Position numbers and translations under genes: made by a program. Shown here one piece after another: positions 11,216 to 22,479 of a DNA stretch of 64,000 nt. The notes under the pieces were generated by a model. That model had not been told where the DNA came from and did not search any database. It saw only the letters and a list, made by a program, of their open reading frames with translations. The stretch's first letter is position 1. Each line of letters opens with the position of its first letter. Location: contig OY747716.1 in assembly GCA_963556495.2 (NCBI GenBank), positions 10,554,571 through 10,618,570 on the forward strand, read 5' to 3'. Origin of the DNA: Valencia hispanica (Eukaryota; Chordata; Actinopteri; Cyprinodontiformes; Valenciidae).

Positions 11216-12699
11216 ATATATATATATATACACACACACACATATATATATATATATGTTTTTTTAAGGATAAATTCAGTTTGTACTCACTTTAACATCT
11301 TCCCCTAGGACAAAGAGAGGCTGGCAGATATCTGGGTACTGCTTAATCAGCAGAAGAAGGCCATTCAGCTGCAAACTTTCCCTGAGTTGTTCCAACATTG
11401 GCTGCAATCTAAGCACAGCATGGAGTGTAACGGCTCAATGAAAAAAAGAATCAGCTCCTTCTTTTGAACTTTGATGGCTCCAGTGAATCCACAGTTTAAA
11501 ACCTCATCGGTCAGGCCCTGAATTGATTGTTCAGTTGAAGATTCCACCTGAAATTTTCTGTTACAAAATAACCAGAAACTATTTTTTATATTAACAGATG
11601 AAACTATAATTAGATAAGAGCTGCTTTGTGTATTAAGACAATATTTTTACTGACTGTACAGTACCTGGTCAATCAGTGAGCGCAACTGTGAATCTGCCAC
11701 TGTATTATTGTTCAGCAGTGTTGGTTTGATCTGCCCATTACAGAAGTAACTGTAAGCCCATGGGATGAAAAACGTAGGGGCAGGACCTCCTTGTGCCAAC
11801 CTAACAGCCAGAATCTCTCCAACAGTCCTACTAATACAAACCGAGCATGAGTGTATTGCTTATATTATAAGGCACGACATGAAACAACAGTTTGCCTTTA
11901 CGTAAAAATAAATATACCTGAAGAGTCCACTGTCAAAGTCAGTTAGTGAGTAGCATAGACTTTTCTGGTGTGGTGGTCCTTCAAAGAAACGAGTCTCAAT
12001 TCTGGCAACTATTTCTACTGACAGAAGTATGTTATGAATTAACTGTGGTGTAAAACACTCTCCTGTGTTACTTATCACTTTTTTATTGTATTGCTGTGGC
12101 TCAGTAATCAGTAACAGCAAAAATATAACACACCAGCCTAATTTCTTTGAACATTTCTGAAATTTCTTTGAATTATGAGAGCATACGTTGCTAAACACAG
12201 GCAGTTTTGACAAGTTTAGCGGAGGTTGTCAAGAAGACTAACCATGATCAATAAGCGATTGATTAACAGCTTTGTAAAAGAAAAACCAAATCATACTTAA
12301 TATTATGACAACACAACTGGAACAGAGTTCACTTAGTAGATAAAATATATATTATGGAAGCTTAAAACTCTGATGAATTTGGGATTAGTCATTCCTTTAA
12401 CATAACTATGACAGATAGCGAAGCTATTTATCTTCGAGTTCACCTGTGAGAAATTCTTTTCAAAGAGGAACCAGTGTCGATTCCTGCTTCCCCAAAGAAG
12501 GATACCTTCAATGTAGCAGTGGGTGTACAGTATTTTTCTTTTGAGGTCGCCACTGCTGAAGGCCTCTCTCCAGAATGTTTGTTCTTGAAATAAGGATGAT
12601 GAATTGCTTCTCCACATCAACTCTTTGACAAATGGCATCCAATACATCATTGATACTAATATCTGTGTTGATTGATACTAATATCTGTGTTATCTGCAT
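10346..12699 (-). pseudogene. HECT-domain (G2E3-like) ubiquitin-ligase-type gene of a mobile element, broken
   Basis: Minus-strand exons match the multicopy fish proteins usually named G2/M-phase-specific E3 ligase-like. An N-terminal piece at ~12640-12430 holds ILERGLQQW and, after a frame change, FFGEAGIDTG (the HECT 'DxGG' region). Then 12018-11918 (FFEGPPHQKSLCYSLTDFD), 11831-11665 (GEILAVRLAQGGPAPTFF), 11547-11291 (STEQSIQGLTDEVLN with one internal frameshift near 11395), 10961-10841 (SIHPQLSEKGTTKHQ) and 10620-10346 (RFLQWITGQGHIPL to the stop). The splice sites fit GT...AG. A HECT ligase needs a catalytic Cys before the last ~35 residues; here that position (VVSSWAKTVVLP) is Trp. The gene converges on the integrase gene with a 350-bp gap. 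With frameshifts and no Cys it cannot encode an active ligase. Confidence 0.7.
11041..11257. repeat. TA / TATATGTG microsatellite
   Basis: About 217 bp of alternating TA dinucleotides with interspersed GTATATGTG and a terminal CACACACACA block. It is almost self-complementary. It lies in an intron of the HECT-like gene. The many short open frames across it are composition artefacts. Confidence 0.95.
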
Positions 12700-14500
12700 T
12701 GATGTATTTTACCTTTTAAAATGCTCCGCTTCTCTTTGTTTCCCTTAATCTCATCAATCTTAAAAGGATCTTGGCTTCTACTAAATGTACAAAAGGTGTA
12801 TTCAGTGTAGAAATATTTTCAACAACATTTTGTATTCTATATGTAATTTGAAGAGCCACACTTTATCAAACACCTTTCTCCACATGTGCTTGCATGGACT
12901 TCAAGGAAGTGTGGTGCAGATTTCAAGTTACAGATAGGACACAGAAGCTTCTCAAACAGAAATAAGAGTTTCAAATATTAATAAGAGTTCAAATATAGTT
13001 ATGTTAATGCACTGTACTCATTACTATTAAGATATTACCTTTTCATCCAATTCCTCTGTATCGTTGTGCTCTGGAGAAGGTGTCACAGAAACTATTTGGA
13101 CCTTGCTTTGGCATGCCTGACAAATAACAGAGACATTTTACAATGGATAACGATTAAGATGAAAAATGTAGTGCAATCAGACTACTCACAATAAGTTAGG
13201 TCTGAATTTTAATGAAAATAGTAAAAGTATCCTTTGATATGACTAATAATGGAAACACCATTTCATTAGTGTAATTTATTGTGTATTATTGTGTATTAGT
13301 GTATTTATTACCCCAAAAATGTAGACAATAACAAGGGGAGCCCTAAATAACACAAATTGAAAATGTCAGTAGCGGATGTTTCCACTGTAATGGCAGAAAA
13401 TACTTCAGTTTCCATAATGAAGAAGACTGAATCCCAGAAGGCGTTGCTTAGAGACGTTGCTTACAGTATACAGAAGGTGTTGCTTCTGTATACTCCTCAG
13501 TAATTCCAGTAACTCCTCCATTCGAGCCATGGCCATCAATGTGGACCAGCAAGGACAGATTCCTCTGTGTCAAATGTCTACATCCTGCCTGAGTCATGGG
13601 ATCTGATTCAAGATGTTCAGATCAGACATTTCTGATGCAGCCCTCAGATCCTGGCAGATTCTTGTTGATGTTCTCCATCAGGGATGGCAACATAGGTTTT
13701 AGACTTGGACCCCAAAGTTGCAAACGTAAAACACCTCAGACTCAGCTTAGACATATGATAATCACACATAGGCTTCACATGTAATTCCACCTGTGTCCTA
13801 AAGACTTGAAAGTTGACTTGGACTCCTGGTTTGCGACACAAGTCTTATTGATAGTTTTTATTTTAGGTGAAGAAGAGTGAAATGAAGCCAGGATGTGAGC
13901 TACAGACTGCATCTGCTGGGCATGTTTTACTGTGAATGGATGAGCTTGATTATTAGCTAGTAATGTTGGTGAGTTAAGGGATGTTAATGGCTAATAATCT
14001 GTTCATGTTAGCTGTAGCTTTATAATGATGACTACATGAATGTTTCTCCAAATGAACGCGGGTTAAATGACTTTGAATCATTCAAAATACAAACCTTAGC
14101 TGCAACATTTTCTCACTGTTAAGCTAGCTGCAACTTTACAAGAACACTTCTGGCTGAAAATATCTCAATCTGTTCTGTTCATTTAGAAGTTTAACACTCA
14201 ATTATTTGCTAACTTTATTATGTTGTATTTCATATAAATTTGAACTTTTTTCCTATTTAGAATTAAGAACAAGGTTTTTAGAAAATGGTTTTCTACTGAT
14301 TTAGATTCTCTAGCTTAGAATGAGGAGAAGCAGGCAAGTGTGTCCGTGTCAGGGCCTGCATGTGCCCCTCAACAGTAACATTTAACTATGAGGTGCTGTA
14401 TTGGACATAATGTGTGATTCCCTTTCACTCACACCAATACAAGCATGCATACACCTCTAGCAGCATTCTCTCATATACTCTAAATGAATAAAATCACACA
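12700..14500. other. No recognisable gene
   Basis: Mostly AT-rich unique-looking DNA. The part up to ~13130 could still contain the 5' exons of the HECT-like gene, since splice-like borders occur, but I could not recognise protein. At 13755-13790 there is a short match (CATAGGCTTCACATGTAATT) to the CACATG-rich repeat at 15738. Confidence 0.4.
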
Positions 14501-14504
14501 TATA

Positions 14505-15087
14505 GGACCTCAGGGCTGCAGAGAACGTTCATGTTTTTAAGAGCAGGCTCAAGACTCACCTTTTTAGCCTGGCTTTTAACTGATTATTATTTATTGCTGT
14601 CTGTTTTATTTCTCTGCATGTTTTATATGATTATATTTTTATCAGTTTTACTATTTAATCTTAGCACATTCATTTACTGTTTATTTTTATACTTTAATTT
14701 ATCTTAATCCCTGTTCCAGTGTTTCCTCTGTGGGAGCCCTCTGCCCCGGGAGCAGTGGTCGGCTGTGGCTGCCTGGGTGCTCTCCAGGTGGAGCTTGGGT
14801 GGAGGTGGGGGTCTGCCGGGGCAGATGGTTCCTCTGATGGCGTTTCCTTGCATGGTTCATCTACACTCGGCCCAATGTCCTTTTTTACTTTTTCTTTTAA
14901 CTGTGTGTGTGCATGGGAGATGGGTTGGGGGGAGGGGGGTATAACTGTGACCATGCTTTTAAATCTGTGGGGGAGGGAAGAGAAGGTGGTTTTATGTGGG
15001 GTTATTTTAATCTGTAAAGCACTTTGTGATGCAACTTCTTGTATGAAAAGCGCTTTATAAATAAAGTTTGATTTGATTTGATTTGAT
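14505..15087 (+). mobile_element. 5'-truncated L2-type LINE, 3' end
   Basis: At 14536-14583 the frame FKSRLKTHLFSLAFN followed by a stop is the characteristic end of an L2 ORF2. About 500 bp of 3' UTR follow. The copy ends with a conserved tail (AGCACTTTGTGATGCAACTT, then GCGCTTTATAAATAAAG) and a short TTTGATTTGAT repeat. The same sequence recurs on the opposite strand at 56157-56750. Repeat copies like this are cut off at their 5' end by incomplete reverse transcription. Confidence 0.85.
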
Positions 15088-15430
15088 ATATACTACTGAC
15101 ATTTCACTCACACATACCAAAAAGGATGCACACACAAGCTCTTAGGGTTCATACATGTATATGTGTGGGGTAACACTAATGTGAATGAGAGCTATTACTT
15201 GTGTATGTGTGAGATTATAGTAGTATGAATGAGAGGCTTGTACTAGTGTGTGAGAGAGGTGATTTCGTCCTAGAGGAGGAGGGGCTAAAACGTTGAGATT
15301 GTAATTCACATACCTGCATCGCACTTTCAGGTTAATGGTAAAACATCAGACATTCAAAGCAGATTAAATTGCTAGAACATTTCTCAAACTCCTCAAAACA
15401 CATCACATCGAAGCCGTCTGTGATAAACAT

Positions 15431-15462
15431 GCATTTGCTGTCCATTGATGGACAGCAAATGC
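15431..15462. other. Perfect 14-bp hairpin
   Basis: GCATTTGCTGTCCA (15431-15444), loop TTGA, then TGGACAGCAAATGC (15449-15462): a perfect inverted repeat with a 4-base loop. The flanks do not extend the stem, so a microRNA precursor is unlikely. It is more probably a remnant of an inverted-repeat element. Confidence 0.6.
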
Positions 15463-15737
15463 AGTTAAGACTGCTCAAGTTCTAAACTAAAATACTTAGA
15501 TCCTTCAAACCTGGACTACATTATTCTACACTAATAGCAGAATATTTAAAAATCAGTTTGGGATTTGTGAGTGTCAATGAAGAGAAAAAATTATAGGTTA
15601 ATACTATAAAATGTTTTAGTGTTGCTGGGTTGGGCAGGTTTGGCTGATGCAAATGCTTTGTGTTCGCTGTTCCTCCTTGTTTACGAGCTGACAATAAATT
15701 CTCAAATGCCCGGAAGGAATCTGCTCTCATGCTCATA

Positions 15738-16035
15738 TAATCACATAGGCTTCACATGTAATTCCACATGAGTTTCACATATTGTTTTATATGGTAATAA
15801 CATGCTTCACATGTGATCTACATGTTATCCCATGGGTTTCACATTTTATTACCATGAAAATGTTCCAAATTCACATGGGAAATATGTGCAAAACACATGG
15901 TCACATGTTTTTCACACATCTCACATGTTTTTTAACATGTATTTATGTGTGAATTCCACATGGGTCCAAGATTTATGTATGTGATTACATGTGATTTTGC
16001 CCATCTGATTTCCATGTGATTTTTCCATAAGGGAC
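15738..16035. repeat. CACATG-rich degenerate repeat
   Basis: The hexamer CACATG or its complement recurs many times, in phrases such as TTCACATGTAATTCCACATG and TCACATGTGAT, ending TTTTCCATAAGGG. A fragment of the same unit is at 13755-13790. It looks like a decayed satellite or MITE. I cannot name the family. Confidence 0.6.
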
Positions 16036-16236
16036 GCTCGGAACTTGTGAACATATCTGTTCGAGATTACATTTGGTTTTTGTATCAGCTAAGCCTCATA
16101 ACATCCTGAGGGATAAAACTGGTTATTTTCTGGAGTTAGAATGTAATTTTACTTGTAATATAATGTGAAACAACAGAATATAATTTGATACATGAAATAA
16201 ACACTTTAAAGGATATTCAAAAGATCAATTTTAATA

Positions 16237-17760
16237 ATAATAATGCTTTTTATTTATAAAGCACTTTTCTTAAAATTTAAAGACGCTGTACATGAGTGAA
16301 GGATAAAAACAAGCAAGTAAAAGAAACAGGCAGGGTAAAAACAACAATGAATCAAACATTAAAAGCAAAAGCAGTCTTGAAAAGGGTAAGCAGAGTCTTA
16401 AGCCGAGTTTTGAAAGTGGAAAGGTCAGAGCAGTTGCAGATGGGTTGTGGGAGTGAGTTCCAGAGAGTGGGGGCAGCGATGGAGAAATCTCTGTCTCCCC
16501 AAGTTCAGAGTTTGGTCCTGCAGGAAAGGGTGAGGAGTTTAGCATTGGAGGAGTGGAGTGAGTGGGATGGGGTGTGGTGGTGGAGTAAATCAGACAGGTA
16601 GGTGGAAGCCAGGTTATGGAGTGCTTTGAATGTTATGAGGAGGAGCTAAAATTGCATGCGCTGAGGGATAGGGAGCCAATGGAGGTTTTGAATGACAGGG
16701 GTGATATGGTCGCGGTGGGTGTCAGGAGACAAGCAGGAGAGCTCTGGATGTATTGAAGTTTGGTGAGGGTTGTGAAAGGGGATACAGTACAGGATGCTAT
16801 TGCAGTAGCTGTTTTGGGATGTAATGGAAGCATGAATCAGGGTTTCAGCAGAAGAGGAAGGGAGGGGTAAAGTCTGGCGATGTTTTTTAGATGGAAGAAA
16901 GCCGTTTGGTTTATGTGGTTAATGTGTTGTTCAAAGGAGAGGGAGGAATCAAAATAGATGCCAAGATTGCGAATGAGTGTGGATGGGGTGAGGGTGGTTT
17001 TGGGTCCGATGATAATGTCTGATTTATTACGATTGAGTTTGAGAAAGTTGTGTTCCATCCAGCGTTTGAGCTCAGAGAGACATCAGGTAAGGGTGGACAG
17101 AGTGGCGGGGTTGATGGTTTTGGTGGCAATGTACAGTTGGATGTCGTCAGCGTAGCAGTGGAATTGAAAGCAATGATGTAGAATTATGTTTCCAAGGGGT
17201 AGGAGGTAGAGAATGAACAAAAGAGGACCACGCACAGAACCTTGAGGGACGCCTTGGGACAAGGGGGCTGTTGTTAAACTGACAACGGATTGTGAGGTAG
17301 GACGGGAGAGAAGAATCAAATGGCTGATGGTATGGAAGGCAGCTGTGAGGTCCAGCAGAATGAGTATGTTGAAGTGGCCAGAATCAGACGAGAAAAGGAG
17401 ATCGTTTGTGACTTTAAGAAGAGCTGTTTCTGTGCTGTGGTGAGAGCAGAAAACAGAATCAAATGGTTCAAACAGACAATCAAAATTGAGGTGGGTTTTT
17501 AGTTGTGCAGCTATGACATGTTCAAGGATTTTAGACAGAAAAGGAAGGTTGAAGATGTTGGATTAAGGCCAGGTTTTTTTTTTAGAATTGGGGTGATGGC
17601 TGCCAGCTTGAGACACTGGGAGAGAGGTGAGAGAAGAATTAATGATGGTTGTAATCAAGGGAGAGATAATAGGGAGACAATTCTTAATGAGCATGGAAGG
17701 AATGGGGTCCAGGGAGCAGGTTGGGGTTTTCATGCAAGATAGAAGCTTTTGAAGATCAGC
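16237..17760 (-). pseudogene. L2-type LINE, RT and C-terminal part, 5'-truncated and decayed
   Basis: On the minus strand, 17319-17083 carries RT blocks GVPQGSVRGPLLFILYLLPL and FHCYADDIQLYIATK. The CYADD box is the catalytic YxDD. Then 17058-16837 gives NRNKSDIIIGP and IRNLGIYFDSSLSFEQHIN, and the C-terminal region follows to 16290. The 3' end at ~16240 has a conserved tail (AAGCACTTTATAAATAAA in part) and an (ATT)n run. Frameshifts and stops occur, including near 16860. The part above 17320 should be the upstream RT region but is poorly preserved. Confidence 0.8.
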
Positions 17761-19030
17761 TGAGGAGCAGCTTTTACAGTCTTAGAGAATGATATCGCAT
17801 AATGTCGCATAGTGTAAAGTCTGAAACATTTATTTCAAACAAACTTTCATTATTTTTTTACAATGTTACTTATAAAAAACAGTAGGCTTTTAATTTACTG
17901 AGACACATAAACTCAGTATTATACTAAGCAGTCAAACTGGAAAAGTGCATAGTAAGAGAAATGCTTGTGACCATTAAGCTCATCACCTGAATCCAGGACA
18001 GGCATTGTAATAAACAGCAGAAAGTGTGATGTCTCTCAGTGCATTTTTGTTTGGGAAAATGCTGACAGCACAGTTTGTTTTCGAACGCCTCGCTGCTCAT
18101 TCGAGCAGACAGGCTTCACATTGCTCCTGTTTGTGACTGTAAACACGTCTCCGTGTTAAACTCAACTGCTCTGCTTTGGGTGAAATAAATCCAGAACATT
18201 TACATTTTTATAGTTTTTCTTTTTCCTGAGTCTGTGATACACAAATCAATGTCTGCTGCAGGTGTTATACTGCTGAAGTGCTGCCACCCCACCGGCGCCT
18301 TATATCCATTTTAAAGAGATTCGGGAGATGTTTTTCAAGGCCTGCTGCATACTTGTTTGACAAGCTGTCCATTCTTTAAAGACTATAACTTGTTATAATC
18401 TGCTCTTCAACATGATAAACGTTCTTAGCTGTCAATCACTTTTCTTCTTGGTGTCAAAGTTTTTTTTTGTTTTTCTATACTAATTATTCCCACACATTTC
18501 TTTAGAAAAACAAGTCAAAGTTTAACATAAAGATGTCATTTGTACAAAAATTTGAATAATCAAATGACTTTTTAAATATTGGAAAGTGCAGTATAAATAT
18601 AATTTTCTTTAGATTAAGTTGTGTAAGTTTATGATATCTATCTTCAAATATATTTTTGGTTAAAGTTAATTGGTTTTGTCCTTATTTTCAACTTTTTTTT
18701 TATTTGGGGCTTCTGTTTTCCAATTTAGTCTGTCCTCATTTAGTTTCCGCTGATGTTTTTCCATTCTTTTTTGTTTTCTCTCACCATCAACACCAGGTCT
18801 AAGCAGCTCACTAAATCAAACAGAGAAATTTGGACCATGTCCATTTTTAGCCTAATTGGCCCTGACCTGCTAGTCAGAAAATCAAAAAGCTAATCTTTTT
18901 CAGATCAGAGAATGCATATTATGCACAGTAAAGTCCAATATCATTGATACCCCCAGCAGTTTTAGGTTTAAACTTATATTTTAATTTCACCAACATGTTT
19001 CCTCTGGCTGGAAGTGCTAGTAATAGATAG
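17761..19030. other. No recognisable gene
   Basis: AT-rich DNA without coding similarity or clear repeats that I can identify. A short inverted motif (CATTCGAGCAG) occurs near 18100. Confidence 0.4.
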
Positions 19031-19639
19031 GACTGGGCCAAGAGCTGGCAGTCCGCCGTTCCTTGTCTGAGTGTTAACCTACATGGTAACTCCAAGCCCT
19101 CCGAGCTCCCTGATAGTTTTCCATGCTTGTGTGTGTTCCATTAACTATTCCTCCAGCTTTTCTCTACAAACTCACCATTTCATGTTTCTTGCAGGTTCCT
19201 CGCTTCCCTGGTTTCCACTACTGAGATTCAGCTCTCAAGATCAGAACTCACTGTGAAGATTCCTCTCTGGTTACTTCCTCCACGACTGGCTTCCTCAAAC
19301 CACCATCATCCACCGTCTCCAGTTCCACTCACGCACCAGAGATCCTCACTTCAAGTTTCACCTTCAACGTCCCTCCTGTCTTCCCTTCTGCAACAACCTG
19401 TAAAGCAAACTTCCTTCTATTCTATTTTGTTCTTCATTATAATCAACCAGACATAATACTTTCCTACATTCCAGCTCACACCCAGCCTTAAGATCATCGT
19501 CAAAACTCCTCTTGGACAACCACTACACTGGTGTTGTAAATATTTTTACCAGTTAAATGCATTAAACATATAATTGAGTTTATATGTCTCAAATCTGTGT
19601 GAAGAAAAAGCTGCATTCAAGCAGCTTATCATTAAAGGG
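19030..19639 (+). repeat. Possible degraded Gypsy-type LTR segment
   Basis: Pyrimidine-rich, coding-free DNA resembling the R/U5 part of fish Gypsy LTRs (recurrent CTTCC/CTCC blocks, AACTCACTGTGAAGATTCC). It sits immediately before a better-defined LTR. No TG...CA borders were found. Confidence 0.3.
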
Positions 19640-20364
19640 TGTCACGATGTGATTATTTTCCCTTGTTCTGGTCCCTTTGTGTCTGTTGATTGTTTCCATC
19701 TGCCCTGTAATGTGTCCTGATTGCTTCCCCGTGTATATATACCCACTTGTTCCCCACGTTAGTTACCAGTTCGTCGTCATCATGTGTCGTCATTCCTCGC
19801 CGTACCTGTCATTGTCGTCAGTGCCTAGCTACATGCGTCCTGTCCCCAAATGGTTGAATCTGCAAGTCTAAGTGACAATATATTTCCTGAGTTGCTCCTT
19901 GTGGAATTACGATTAAAGAGTCTCACTGAATCTCAGCCCCTCCCCTGCAGGGCTGTAAGCTAAACTGCTACAATAAAACCGGCATTGCACACAAAGAAAA
20001 GACGAAGATAGAGGGTGCTAGACACAATCTACTCTTCTGGTTAGTCCAGAATTAGAGCCATAGCTCAGCAGGTCAGACATAGTTTAATGGAAATCTTCTC
20101 CAACACTGGTTATCCACGGGTTCCACTCAGTCCTCCCTGGCAATTTAATTTCCTTTTCTACTGTAAGTAGATTTGATCATAAAGTATTCTCCTCATCCAG
20201 ATTCCCGATCATATTCTCCATTACCGAGACCCAGCTCCCGGCTCCCAGCAGTTCCTGTTCCAGATCCCTTCACCTCCACATAACCTTCAATAAACTTTTA
20301 AATCTGATTTTGTCTCCTGAGAGTTTCATGCATGTGGGTCAGACAGGTTCCTAAAACCATGACA
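19640..20364 (+). mobile_element. Gypsy-type solo LTR, 725 bp
   Basis: Starts TGTCACGATG and ends CCATGACA, an inverted TGTCA...TGACA pair typical of teleost Gypsy LTRs. A TATATATACC motif (~19734) and, near the end, AATAAAC followed by TTTTGTCTCCTGAGAGTTTC and a final 'TGCATGTGGGTC' phrase match the usual U5 layout. The flanking pentamers (AAGGG / CTTCC) do not agree, so the target duplication has decayed or the ends recombined. Confidence 0.6.
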
Positions 20365-20739
20365 CTTCCATTCATCAAGGTAAGCAAAGTTAGCCTCAAA
20401 CAGAAGGACTGGTTCCATTTATTTCAATAAATTCATAAATAATGTACTAATCCTAAAGGGACATTAAATGTTGAAACTCCAACAATTTTCCTCAACGAGT
20501 CATTGATGGCTTTGGGCAGGAAGGATATTTTGAAGCAGTCTGTACTGATCTAAATGAAGTGTTACTGAAGACACTCTGTCATTATACTGTATTACATTCT
20601 TTTGAGGAAGATGCTCTGGGTTGTCTTCATATTCTTTGTTTTCATGAAGCATTATAATCTGCAAACATCTCCAGAAAAAAGCGAGCCTTCATCAGCTCCT
20701 TTATATCAGTGACTCTGATGCTGCTAACCCAAAAGATGA

Positions 20740-21525
20740 CGACACAAGACTTTACGTTGATGATATTCAGCTGTACATCTAATTTAACCCATTTGATATG
20801 TCTAAAATCTGAAGTTTACTGAATTGCTTAGAATCTATAAAACGATGGATTGTGTTGACTGTTTTTCCAATTAAATGAACATAAAGTTATTTTTGAATCA
20901 GACAAATATGTTACCTGGATTTAAAAAACTGCTTGGACTTTTTGGCTCTTTAGTCAAGGTTTCTGTCCTTAGTAGAAACATGGATTCTGGCTTTAGCTTA
21001 GACATGCATGTGAGCTCTTTTGTTAGTTCTTGTTTTTATTATTTGCACAATATTGCTTTATTAAGATCTATGGTCTCGCATTCTGAACTTGAAATGATTA
21101 TTCATGTCTTTGATCATCACGATTATCCCAGTTTATTTTCTGAGTGCAATTTTAAATTATTTTACTGACATAGAAAGCTCTTAATGGACAAGCATCAGAC
21201 TATGTTACAGGGCATTTTAATCTATATGTCCCTAGCAGGTCCCTGAGGTCCTGTGGTCAGGGTCTGCTAACAACTCCTTACACAAAAATGAAGATAAAGG
21301 TAGAGAAAGCTTTTTGCTCAGTGGCCCCAAGATTTTGACATTCTCTACCTATGGACTTTAGATCGGTAGACTCCATGGTTTCTTTTAAAGGCCAGTTAAA
21401 GACCTATATTTAATTAAAATGGCCTTTTCTTGTTAGTCTTCTGAGGGTTTCAATCCATTTCTGATTTTGTGAAGCACTTTGTGATCTCTATACCTTGAAT
21501 AGTACTCTATAAATAAAATTTTACT
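20740..21525 (+). pseudogene. L2-type LINE 3' fragment
   Basis: A catalytic-box relic (VDDIQLYI, ~20755) is followed by decayed thumb sequence. The conserved L2 C-terminus is then clear: KALNGQASDYVTG, VPSRSLRSCGQGLLTTP, FCSVAPRF. The copy ends SFKGQLKTYI with a stop and the tail GAAGCACTTTGTGATCTCTA... plus ATAAATAAAATTTTA at ~21510. Multiple stops make it a fossil. Confidence 0.8.
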
Positions 21526-22304
21526 CACCCACTCCAAAACAGACTGACTACAGATCTCCGACATCTTGACAGATCTAAGTTTTGTCAAAAAGGAAAGTCT
21601 CTGTGTGATGTTTACCTCCTTATAGCATGACGCTTATGCCACCATATTCATTTATTTTTTTATTTTTTTATTTAGGTTTGTTTATTTTTGCACACAAACA
21701 GAATTCTCAACCATAATAAAATACAGTTAAAAGAAAAATAACTTCAAGAGGGGGTATGTAGACCATAAGGTCTTATAAAGCCACCTCTCCTATGACATCT
21801 GCAAATATTAGCTGCAGGAACAGACACATATACTATTTGAAATCAACACAGTTCTTGTTTTTTTGTTCATTTTACAAGAATGGAGTAGAGTTGTGGACTG
21901 AAGAGCTAGTGGTAGGTTTTTCCAAAGGGAATGCTCTCTGTATTTAGCTTAACTATCATTCTGCATAATGGTAGACAGAAGTCGCTATAATGTCTTGCTG
22001 AATATGTATGTATATCTAAAGAAAATGTAAAAAAATTTTTAAAACAATTTGTATATCACTAATTCACTGTACATACTTATATATAAAAAGAGATACTCTT
22101 TGCAATATATGCTTACATTGTCAGTATTTTGTATTTCAATAAAAAAAGGAGCAAATTAAGCAAATAGTGAATTTGAAAAGTTCAATATTCGCAACAATGT
22201 CTTTTGAATAAATAGAATCTTGTAAAGATGTTAGTGACATGCAGCACCCCAAACACTGTTGCAAGATGTTATGTGTGGATAAATGAAACAATAATATAAT
22301 GTTG
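21526..22304. other. No recognisable gene
   Basis: T-rich then A-rich DNA, including a (TTTAT)-like run at ~21650. No protein or RNA family was recognised. Confidence 0.4.
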
Positions 22305-22307
22305 GGG

Positions 22308-22475
22308 TGTCACGTGGCGTAGCGGTAGACAGGGCGCTCCGGGGCTTTACGTTTCGACGCAGCCATCTCGGGTTTGACTCCTGATCTCGGCACCTTTACT
22401 GAATCTCTTCCCCATTCTCTCTCTCCCTCTTTTCTGTTAAACAACTGTCAAATAAAGGCCACTAGTGTCAACAAA
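22308..22475 (+). mobile_element. tRNA-derived SINE
   Basis: A box A-like motif (TGGCGTAGCGGTAGAC, from 22315) and a box B-like motif (GGGTTTGACTCC, 22370-22381) are spaced about 40 bp apart, as in a tRNA internal promoter. An unrelated body and a short tail (CAAATAAAGGCCACTAGTG) follow. It lacks a tRNA cloverleaf end, so it is a SINE head and not a tRNA gene. Direct repeats at the borders are not clear. Confidence 0.75.
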
Positions 22476-22479
22476 AATC

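Noticed and set aside
10989..11308. Several open frames of 60-86 codons rich in Tyr, Ile and His
   Set aside because: They are translations of the TA/TATATGTG microsatellite on both strands.
22315..22381. tRNA gene
   Set aside because: Box A and box B are present, but the body cannot form an acceptor stem and the downstream sequence is a SINE body and tail.
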